From assembly GCA_903825095.1 (NCBI GenBank), contig CAIJZF010000161.1:1-5234 (forward strand): a stretch of 5,234 nt of DNA. The letters are read 5' to 3'. The notes under the pieces were generated by a model. That model saw only the letters and a list, made by a program, of their open reading frames with translations. It was not told the origin of the DNA and did not search any database. Position numbers and translations under genes: made by a program. Positions 1 to 5,234 of this stretch are shown one piece after another; within the stretch, counting starts at the first letter, position 1; every line of letters starts with the position of its first letter. Source of the stretch: an uncultured Bacteroidota bacterium. GTDB lineage: Bacteria; Bacteroidota; Bacteroidia; Chitinophagales; Chitinophagaceae.

Positions 1-106
1 TGATACTATTGCCGCTTTTCATGTAAGCACATTGAATGCTAAATTTTTAAATCCCAAAACTAGAAATAGCGCACTAGATTATTACTATATTTTGCAAAAA
101 AAGTAA
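1..106 (+). CDS. 3' end of an unidentified protein (5' partial)
   Basis: An open plus-strand frame begins at position 2, enters from the left edge and ends at TAA 104-106. It gives 34 C-terminal residues, starting DTIAAFHVSTLNAK and ending YYYILQKK. The composition (aromatic residues, Lys-Lys end, no low-complexity run) looks like real protein. The other two plus frames are closed by stops: frame 1 at its first codon, TGA 1-3, and again at TAA 40-42. I do not recognise the family from this fragment and assign no function. The stop codon directly abuts the stop of the convergent PAP2 gene, which supports this being a true gene end. No terminator hairpin lies between them. Confidence 0.6.
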   Translation, partial: DTIAAFHVSTLNAKFLNPKTRNSALDYYYILQKK

Positions 107-685
107 TTAATCTTTTATTCTAGGTAGGTTTATGCTTTTATTGTATTTTAAGATTACCCCAAATACTAAACCCATAAAAGATCCTAATGCCATACCCCTC
201 AATACATCAAATGGATAATGCACGCCATTATATATCCTAGAATAGGCGACTAATAATGCACAAGACAATAGCACTACTTTAAACCAATTATACTTCTTGG
301 GTAATACAATGAATAATAAAATTGTAAATGAAAAGAAGTTAGAAGCATGGGAAGATACATACCCATATAAGCCACCAGGACCCGCCTTACTTAAATGAAT
401 AAATGATTTCAAATATATTTCATGCGATGGCCTTAATGTTTTCATAAAGTATTTAAAAAAGGTAGAAACCTTATCACTTAAAATGATTAAGGTTATTAAT
501 GCTGCAAGGCAAATCCAGCCTTTCTTTTTAAATTCTTTAAAAAGAATAAAAATGATATATACATAAAGGGGTATCCATATATTGGTAGTGCTAATTTGAT
601 ACATTAATTCATCCCAGAAAGCATTGTGATGGCTATTGATACATTTAAACAATTCTAGATCTGCATTATTAAGGAACTCATTCAT
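107..685 (-). CDS. PAP2-family membrane phosphatase
   Basis: This 192-residue protein carries the full three-part PAP2 (type 2 phosphatidic acid phosphatase) signature. It has K-x6-RP at K78-R85-P86, an SSH version of the PSGH motif at 111-113, and SR-x5-H-x3-D at S149, R150, H156 and D160. H156 and H113 are expected to be the nucleophile and acid/base. Hydrophobic stretches at about 38-49, 56-70, 118-129, 134-148 and 163-180 indicate a polytopic inner-membrane protein. In this family the active site usually faces the periplasm. Known substrates include phosphatidic acid, phosphatidylglycerol phosphate, undecaprenyl diphosphate and lipid A phosphates; the sequence does not choose among them. 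The start ATG (CAT at 683-685) gives a short cytoplasmic N-terminus typical of the family. No Shine-Dalgarno is seen; the leader is A-rich. The gene stands alone on its strand and diverges from the gene at 954. Confidence 0.93.
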   Translation of the reverse strand: MNEFLNNADLELFKCINSHHNAFWDELMYQISTTNIWIPLYVYIIFILFKEFKKKGWICLAALITLIILSDKVSTFFKYFMKTLRPSHEIYLKSFIHLSKAGPGGLYGYVSSHASNFFSFTILLFIVLPKKYNWFKVVLLSCALLVAYSRIYNGVHYPFDVLRGMALGSFMGLVFGVILKYNKSINLPRIKD

Positions 686-953
686 TTACTTTAATTTTTT
701 ATAAATTTTGGCTTACCTATTTGTTTGGGATCAATATCGGTAAAAAATTTAGTTAAACTATAGAATACGTATTACCAAACTGTTATCTTAATATTATAAA
801 ATCTTTATTTTAAATTCAATTTTAATATTCTTTTTTGTATTCATTTACAATTCTAGGCTTTGAGCTTAAACTTTACAATATGATAATGCCCTTACATCAT
901 AATATTTTTTTTATGGTTATTTAAAGTTCTAATTTGGTCTCAAAATTAATATT
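686..953. promoter_or_regulatory. Divergent intergenic control region
   Basis: These 268 bases separate the divergent starts of the PAP2 gene and the small acidic gene, so promoters for both should lie here. No exact Bacteroidota -7 box (TAnnTTTG) is visible in the right place for either gene. The closest on the plus strand is TAATTTG at 930-936, one base short and about 18 bases before the ATG, so it is only a weak candidate. The left half (723-780) holds a cluster of inverted repeats listed separately. The right half is mostly A/T runs. I see no convincing gene, only a 14-codon open frame at 880-924. Confidence 0.5.
723..780. repeat. Cluster of inverted repeats, possible operator
   Basis: Three symmetric elements sit within 58 bases: TAGTT-A-AACTA at 750-760, the perfect 10-base palindrome AATACGTATT at 764-773, and outer arms GTTTGG (723-728) and CCAAAC (775-780) that are exact inverted complements. 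The cluster lies 38 to 95 bases upstream of the PAP2 start. That is a suitable position for a regulator site acting on that gene. Short palindromes are common in A+T-rich DNA, so function is inference only. The G/C-containing outer arms and the central ACGT are less easily explained by composition. Confidence 0.3.
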
Positions 954-1214
954 ATGCCAGTATTTAATGATCTTTCAATCGAAAAAAAGTACCTCATCAA
1001 TGAGTATGATGGTGACAATGTACTGTTAGTGGAACCCATCATGAAGACAGAATCATGTGTTTTAATTTTAATACATGAAGATGTTGAATCTATTGTTTGG
1101 AAAAAATTAAATGATACTATTTTTGAAATTATTGAAGAACTAAGTGAAGAAAAAGTAGAAGAATACGATTTGTTATTCGAAGAGGATGAAGAGGATGATT
1201 TTGAAATCGATTAA
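954..1214 (+). CDS. Small, highly acidic conserved-type hypothetical protein
   Basis: This is an 86-residue protein of unrecognised family. It has 28 Asp/Glu residues, 6 Lys and no Arg, so it is strongly negative. Acidity rises toward the end: 17 of the last 29 residues are acidic. The N-terminal half (about 1-50) alternates hydrophobic and polar residues (YLINEY, NVLLVEP, CVLILIHEDVESIVW), which suggests a small beta-rich fold. Residues about 50-70 look helical. No signal peptide or membrane segment is present, so it is probably cytoplasmic. The acidic tail could bind a basic partner or metal, but nothing shows which. ATG 954 has an A/T-rich leader without Shine-Dalgarno. The stop codon lies inside a 14-base tandem repeat, and the PHP gene starts 42 bases later on the same strand, so the two may share a transcript. 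Regular codon structure and a coherent hydrophobic pattern favour a real gene. Confidence 0.75.
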   Translation: MPVFNDLSIEKKYLINEYDGDNVLLVEPIMKTESCVLILIHEDVESIVWKKLNDTIFEIIEELSEEKVEEYDLLFEEDEEDDFEID

Positions 1215-1242
1215 TTGAAATCGATTAATTGAAATAGAATAA
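1201..1242 (+). repeat. 14-base tandem repeat across a stop codon, three copies
   Basis: Two identical copies of TTGAAATCGATTAA lie at 1201-1214 and 1215-1228. A third copy with two mismatches (TTGAAATAGAATAA) lies at 1229-1242. The first copy encodes the last codons and the TAA stop of the acidic protein; the others are untranslated. Each exact copy contains the palindrome AATCGATT. The repeat fills the whole gap except the last 14 bases before the PHP gene. The likely origin is replication slippage. A role in the 5' leader of the next gene is possible but not shown. Confidence 0.9.
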
Positions 1243-1256
1243 TTTAAGCAAAATTT

Positions 1257-2387
1257 ATGAAAAAATTTATTTGTCTGGTACAATTCATTTGTGCCTTTGT
1301 TATAGTTGTATCTGCCCAAGAAACAACACATTCCCATGCATTGGGTACTAGTTTACAATTTCCCAATATATTGGGCTACCAAACCTTAAAATGCGATCTT
1401 CATCAGCACACTGTTTTTTCTGATGGTGATGTTTGGCCAAGTATTCGTGTTAGAGAGTCATTAATGGATAATTTAGATGCTATTTCCTTAACGGAACATT
1501 TGGAATATCAACCACATTTAGGGGATATTCCTAACAAAGACAGAAATAGATCTTACCAAATTGCATTAAAAGAAGCTAAAGACCATAATTTAGTAATTAT
1601 CAGAGGTTCTGAAATAACGCGTGCCATGCCTCCTGGTCATAGCAATGCTGTATTCATCCAAGATGCTAATAAATTACTTTTCACCAATTACTTGGATGCT
1701 TATAAAGAAGCTAAAAACCAAAATGCCTTTGTATTCTGGAATCACCCTTATGAAACACCCAAAAACGATTATATTAGTTTTTTGAATGAAGTAAATAAAA
1801 AATTAATAGATAGCAATTTAATACAAGGCATTGAAGTGGTTAATACGCACAACTATTCTGCAGAGGCTTTGCAAATAGCCTACGATCGTAATTTAACTTT
1901 AATGGGTACAAGTGATATTCATGGCTTAATTGAATGGGATTATAAAAAAGGTCCTAAAGGCACTGAAGGACATAGACCCATTACTTTGGTATTTTCTAAA
2001 GACAGAACGCAGGAAAGTATTAAGTCGGCTTTATTTGATCGTAGAACAGTAGTTCATTACGACAATACCTTAATAGGAAGAGATAGCTTATTAATTCCGT
2101 TGATTAATGAATGTTTGGTGATAAAAAAATCCTTTTATGAGCCAAAATCATTGGTTTTGACAGTCGTATTGGAAAATGTTTCCTCTTGTAATTTTATCTT
2201 ACAAAATTTTAGCCAATATACACTAGTAGAAAATACCGATTTAATTGAAATCGAAGGTAAATCAACCATTACACTTCAATTTAAGACCAAAGAAATTTTG
2301 AAAAAATTAGATTGGACATTTAATGTTTTGAACGCAGTGAATGCGCCCAATTCACATCCTATAGTTAAAAAAATAATTATTTTGTAG
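1257..2387 (+). CDS. Exported PHP-domain metallo-phosphoesterase (Sb-PDE-like)
   Basis: This 376-residue protein has a signal peptide (MKKF, a hydrophobic core, then VSA before Q21), so it is predicted periplasmic. Residues about 44-280 form a PHP (polymerase and histidinol phosphatase) metal-binding domain. All the expected ligands are visible: D47-x-H49-x-H51, D56, E80-H81, E119, H128, H163 (in WNHP), E193, and D220-x-H222. The complete set implies an active two- or three-metal centre that hydrolyses phosphate esters. The export signal and a C-terminal segment (about 283-376, predicted beta-sandwich by its alternating pattern) argue against cytoplasmic histidinol phosphatase. They fit the exported phosphodiesterase group named after Sphingobium Sb-PDE; that subgroup call is from memory of family features and less certain. 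The start is supported by the signal peptide and an A-rich leader. It follows the acidic gene by 42 bases and precedes the GDPD gene by 117. Confidence 0.88.
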   Translation: MKKFICLVQFICAFVIVVSAQETTHSHALGTSLQFPNILGYQTLKCDLHQHTVFSDGDVWPSIRVRESLMDNLDAISLTEHLEYQPHLGDIPNKDRNRSYQIALKEAKDHNLVIIRGSEITRAMPPGHSNAVFIQDANKLLFTNYLDAYKEAKNQNAFVFWNHPYETPKNDYISFLNEVNKKLIDSNLIQGIEVVNTHNYSAEALQIAYDRNLTLMGTSDIHGLIEWDYKKGPKGTEGHRPITLVFSKDRTQESIKSALFDRRTVVHYDNTLIGRDSLLIPLINECLVIKKSFYEPKSLVLTVVLENVSSCNFILQNFSQYTLVENTDLIEIEGKSTITLQFKTKEILKKLDWTFNVLNAVNAPNSHPIVKKIIIL

Positions 2388-2470
2388 TATAATACTGCCA
2401 ATTTAGTAATCATAGCATAGTAGTACTTAACAGAACCCTATTATAACTTAGTAGTATTACATGGCTATGT
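2384..2470 (+). repeat. Dispersed GTAGTAY repeats and inverted repeat between PHP and GDPD genes
   Basis: GTAGTAT or GTAGTAC occurs at 2384-2390 (overlapping the PHP stop), 2420-2426 and 2451-2457. The last two sit in a longer shared TAGTAGTA with 31-base spacing. TAATACT (2390-2396) and AGTATTA (2453-2459) are exact complements and could pair around a 56-base loop. AGTAT-A-ATACT at 2386-2396 is a near-perfect short palindrome. The 117-base gap (2388-2504) otherwise shows no gene, no GC-rich terminator stem and no clear TAnnTTTG promoter. Whether the GDPD gene has its own promoter here or is read through from the PHP gene cannot be decided. Confidence 0.35.
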
Positions 2471-2504
2471 ATTCTATTCAAACAGTTAATTTTTAAAATA
2501 ATAA

Positions 2505-3350
2505 ATGAAATTTATTCTATTAAATTTTTTATCAATTGTATTATTTACAATTCAGTTGAATAGTCAGCCCCTTACTGCTAAAAAATTGCCCATTGCTAAA
2601 AACAAGATAATAGTAATTGCGCATAGGGGAGACCATACTCTTGCTCCTGAAAACAGTTTATTGGCTATACAAAATGCAATTAAGGATGGAGCAGATTATG
2701 TTGAATTGGATATCAGAACCACACAAGATAGTCAATTAGTTTTAATGCATGATGCTACTGTTGATAGAATGACCAATGGTTATGGTAAAATTGCAGAAAT
2801 GAAATTTGATAGCATTAGAAGTTTAAAACTGTTTAATAAAAATAATGCACTTTCAGATACATTATCAGTGCCCACATTTGAAGAGGCGCTAGCCATTTGT
2901 AAAAATAAAATTAATATTTACCTCGATTTTAAAAACGCCGATGTAAAAAAAGTATATGAAATTATTCAAGTTGCCCATATGCAAGATCAAATGGTAGTAT
3001 ATATTAATACACCTATACAATATGTAGCATGGCGAAAGCAAGTACCTTCTATGCCGCTTATATTAAGTTTAAATGCTAAAGTAAAAGATAGCATAGAAAT
3101 GTATAAATATTTATCCAATGTTAATATTGATATCTTAGATGGTAATTGGAACGAATACACCCAAGAAACTGTTCGTGCCTCTTTATTAAAAGGTATTCCA
3201 GTATGGGCCGATATGCAAGCAGCTGTTGAAGGAGAAGCCTATTGGAACAAAGGTATTGAACTAGGACTATCAGGTATACAAACCGATCACCCCAAAGAGC
3301 TTATTCAATATTTGCAAAAACTATCATTGGCTCCTAAAATCAAGTTATAA
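2505..3350 (+). CDS. Exported glycerophosphodiester phosphodiesterase
   Basis: This 281-residue protein has a signal peptide at about 1-20 (MKF, hydrophobic core, LNS before Q21) and no lipobox Cys, so it should be a soluble periplasmic protein. The GDPD TIM-barrel follows at about 35-272 with its landmark motifs: AHRG at 39-42 (H40, R41), PEN at 48-50 (E49), ELD at 67-69 (E67, D69 as metal ligands) and HD at 82-83 (H82 catalytic). It also has DRMTNGYG at 87-94, PTFEEAL at 123-129, LDFK with K143, W234 and TDHP at 260-263. The family cleaves glycerophosphodiesters (deacylated phospholipids) to glycerol 3-phosphate and an alcohol, using a divalent metal. Length is normal and no key residue is missing. 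The A-rich leader has no Shine-Dalgarno. It lies on the same strand as the PHP gene, so joint transcription is possible. The exact substrate is not determined by the sequence. Confidence 0.95.
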   Translation: MKFILLNFLSIVLFTIQLNSQPLTAKKLPIAKNKIIVIAHRGDHTLAPENSLLAIQNAIKDGADYVELDIRTTQDSQLVLMHDATVDRMTNGYGKIAEMKFDSIRSLKLFNKNNALSDTLSVPTFEEALAICKNKINIYLDFKNADVKKVYEIIQVAHMQDQMVVYINTPIQYVAWRKQVPSMPLILSLNAKVKDSIEMYKYLSNVNIDILDGNWNEYTQETVRASLLKGIPVWADMQAAVEGEAYWNKGIELGLSGIQTDHPKELIQYLQKLSLAPKIKL

Positions 3351-3354
3351 TTAT

Positions 3355-3429
3355 TTCAATAATTTTAGCTTCAATAATCTTAGGTACAACAATCTTGAGT
3401 ACAATAATATTGAATTCATTAATCTTGAA
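3355..3429 (-). repeat. 15-base degenerate tandem repeat, five copies, at a gene 3' end
   Basis: Five consecutive 15-base units can be aligned on the plus strand: TTCAATAATTTTAGC (3355), TTCAATAATCTTAGG (3370), TACAACAATCTTGAG (3385), TACAATAATATTGAA (3400) and TTCATTAATCTTGAA (3415). They fill nearly all of the 68-base gap between two convergent genes. The last unit covers the stop codon (3419-3421) and last codons of the large minus-strand gene. The period is a multiple of three. No GC-rich terminator hairpin lies here, although both transcripts must end around this place. Unit 4 contains the symmetric CAATA-A-TATTG. Confidence 0.8.
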
Positions 3430-5234
3430 TAATAGTACCCGATACTTTTTTATGTTCTGATCTTTGCTCTTGCTCATTATCCATTCTTGGGCCTTGTTGA
3501 ATTTTTCTCCAATCTATGGGCTGATTGTATTTCTTCATTGCTTTATTCCAATCAAAAACTTCTTGACTAGGGAACTCAAAATAATAGGGAGTATAATCGG
3601 GTTTGTTGGTGAAAAAGTCGGTTAATAAAGAAGCAGTAATATCATATTGGTTTACATAAGGCACCGCTAAAATATTATACATTACTTTTAAAATAGATCC
3701 GAAATTAGCATGTGTTTGTGAGACATAATTCTTTTTTACATAAGGCCCAGCCATCATGAGTATACTTCTATGTGCGTCAATATGGTCAATGCCTCCTTGA
3801 GGGTCATCTTCAGTTACAATAACCAACATATCTTTCCAATAAGGAGTTCTACTTAAAAAATGCAATGTTCTGCCTAGGGCTAAATCGTTGTCAGCAACAA
3901 AGGAGGCCGTAAATGGATAGCCATCTTCTGGTCTAGTGTCTGCCGTATGGTCATTAGGTAGCATCATAGTAATTAATTGCGGCAGACTATCCTTTCCGTT
4001 TAACCATTTCTTGGTAAACTCTTCTTCAAATTGATTCATTCTAAATTGATCAGGAATATTCATATTAAAACCAGCAAAATTATGAGAAGTATTTGCCCAA
4101 ACTCCTTTTTGCATAGGTACCATTACAATATGTCCTGCACCAGTAGCTGTATCATTCCAGTCTTCTCTCACATGAGCTGTTTCATTGGCTTGCCCAAAAT
4201 TATAATAGCTAATTTTTTTTCTATCTAATGCTTCCCATAATCCTCCAATTTCTGCGTAATCTTCAGGGTCCATACTTCCTGTAGATCCAGGGAATCTTCT
4301 ACCAGGTGCTGTAGAAAAGTAGTCGGCTGTTTTTTCAGTACTAGAATTTGCTTCCACCCACTCATTAGGAATAACGCCCATCATCCAATGATGTCCATGA
4401 ATGGAGGCATCGCTATCGCAATAAAAATTATCACTTAATGAAAATTGCTTAGCAATTTTATGATGATTAGGTGTGACATTTACGTTTTTAACAATTCCAT
4501 TTTTACCCATCAGATTTACATCTAAACCGAATCTGGCAATAGCACTCTCACCTCTGATATTTTTCATTTGACCATATACCTCATCAAAAGTTCTGTTTTC
4601 TTTAGAAATAAATACAATATGTTTTATAGGACTTTCTTTACTACCAGGTAATACAGGTAAGGGCAGGCTATCGGTTTGCGATTTTGTGACAAAAGTATTT
4701 TCAATGGTTTGTTTTGTATACGCTTTTAATATTTCTATACTTGGGTTTTCTATTTTTTGGAAACTACCTAACTGAATATCGCCAATATAACTTCCTTGAA
4801 CAGGTATTTTGAAATTTTTACCACCATTGGGGCCTGCACCTAAACCTCTGCAAGAAGTTACATAAATAGTTTTATCGTCATTAGAAAGTTTAACGCGTGT
4901 TGTGCCCCAACCAGTAGGAATTAAACCAATTGTTTTTGCACTAGCCAATTCAATTTTAGCCACTGCATTGAAACCTAATAAGGCTACAAATAAATATTTT
5001 TCGTCTTTAGTTAAATCAATGCCAAAGGGTAGTAAACCTCTTAATTTATCTATTCTTTGATCAACTTTTATAGGAATATGCTTCGCAATTCTGCCTCTTT
5101 TATAATCAATGACTGCGATATTGTCATTGGTAGCATTCGTTACATAGGCAAATTTACTACCCACCACAATGGAATTAGGACTTGCACCACCAATCACTTC
5201 TGCATCTTCAATAAGCTCTCCTAGTAACATTCCA
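3419..5234 (-). CDS. Beta-propeller plus phosphoesterase protein (N-terminus off window)
   Basis: The frame is open to the right edge: a Gly codon precedes the Met at 5228-5230, so that Met is probably internal. About 604 residues are visible, numbered here from that Met. Residues 1-150 are YVTN/YncE-like propeller blades (FAYVTNATNDNIAVID, YLFVALLGFNAVAKIE, TIYVTSCRG). From about 202 a phosphoesterase domain (phospholipase C / AcpA acid phosphatase type) begins at HIVFISKENRTFDEVYG (E211, N212). It continues with SDASIHGHHWMMG (273-285), LPNDHT (424-429) and TEDDPQGGIDHIDAHRS (473-489; E474, D475, D476, D482, H483, H487). These fit metal and catalytic positions of the family, though exact roles are inferred. 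It matches the group annotated as bifunctional YncE / alkaline-phosphatase-family proteins, commonly exported and longer than this, so a signal peptide and further blades should lie beyond the window. Substrate is unknown. It is convergent with the GDPD gene. Confidence 0.9.
   Translation of the reverse strand, partial: GMLLGELIEDAEVIGGASPNSIVVGSKFAYVTNATNDNIAVIDYKRGRIAKHIPIKVDQRIDKLRGLLPFGIDLTKDEKYLFVALLGFNAVAKIELASAKTIGLIPTGWGTTRVKLSNDDKTIYVTSCRGLGAGPNGGKNFKIPVQGSYIGDIQLGSFQKIENPSIEILKAYTKQTIENTFVTKSQTDSLPLPVLPGSKESPIKHIVFISKENRTFDEVYGQMKNIRGESAIARFGLDVNLMGKNGIVKNVNVTPNHHKIAKQFSLSDNFYCDSDASIHGHHWMMGVIPNEWVEANSSTEKTADYFSTAPGRRFPGSTGSMDPEDYAEIGGLWEALDRKKISYYNFGQANETAHVREDWNDTATGAGHIVMVPMQKGVWANTSHNFAGFNMNIPDQFRMNQFEEEFTKKWLNGKDSLPQLITMMLPNDHTADTRPEDGYPFTASFVADNDLALGRTLHFLSRTPYWKDMLVIVTEDDPQGGIDHIDAHRSILMMAGPYVKKNYVSQTHANFGSILKVMYNILAVPYVNQYDITASLLTDFFTNKPDYTPYYFEFPSQEVFDWNKAMKKYNQPIDWRKIQQGPRMDNEQEQRSEHKKVSGTIIQD

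Noticed and set aside
880..924. Small open frame of 14 codons (MIMPLHHN...) as a leader peptide
   Set aside because: It is very short, has no codon run or attenuator-like hairpin after it, and is expected by chance in such sequence.
930..936. TAATTTG as a Bacteroidota -7 promoter box for the acidic gene
   Set aside because: It is one base short of the TAnnTTTG consensus and has no clear -33 TTTG partner, so it is mentioned only as a weak candidate.
3351..3418. Intrinsic (GC-stem plus T-run) terminator between the convergent genes
   Set aside because: The region has no GC-rich stem. Its symmetry comes from the A+T-rich tandem repeat.
1201..3429. Tandem repeats as a CRISPR array
   Set aside because: Units are 14-15 bases with no unique spacers between them, and no cas genes are present.
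4031..4228. Plus-strand open frame of 65 codons
   Set aside because: It lies entirely antisense to the conserved phosphoesterase domain of the minus-strand gene, and its product is a low-quality Ser/Ile/His-rich string with no motif.
5228..5230. Met codon as the true start of the large minus-strand gene
   Set aside because: The frame stays open upstream (Gly codon) to the window edge. The sequence at this point is mid-propeller without a signal peptide, so the gene is best treated as 5' partial.

Overview
This is a very A+T-rich bacterial chromosomal window, most likely from the Bacteroidota and possibly near the Chitinophagaceae. The placement is inference. It rests on the base composition, starts without purine-rich Shine-Dalgarno sites but with A-rich leaders, and protein families common in that phylum. 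I see no rRNA, tRNA, transposase, phage gene or CRISPR array.

Layout: positions 1-106 hold the 3' end of an unidentified plus-strand gene. It meets a minus-strand PAP2-type membrane phosphatase (107-685) with no spacer. A gene-free control region (686-953) separates the PAP2 gene from three plus-strand genes. These encode a small, very acidic protein (954-1214), an exported PHP-fold phosphoesterase (1257-2387) and an exported glycerophosphodiester phosphodiesterase (2505-3350). A 68-base A+T-rich gap follows. Then comes a large minus-strand gene for a beta-propeller plus phosphoesterase protein, whose N-terminus lies beyond the right edge.

Every gene whose family I can name belongs to a phosphate-ester-cleaving family (PAP2, PHP, GDPD, phosphoesterase/AcpA-PLC type). 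Two carry clear signal peptides, and the PAP2 active site is expected to face the periplasm. A role in envelope phospholipid turnover or phosphate scavenging is plausible but unproven.

The least expected features are two short-period tandem repeats. One has a 14-base period at 1201-1242 and the other a 15-base period at 3355-3429. Each runs across the stop codon of the gene it follows, and both share an A+T-rich core when read in the sense direction of that gene. I found no convincing new multi-gene system; the genes themselves look like ordinary members of known families.
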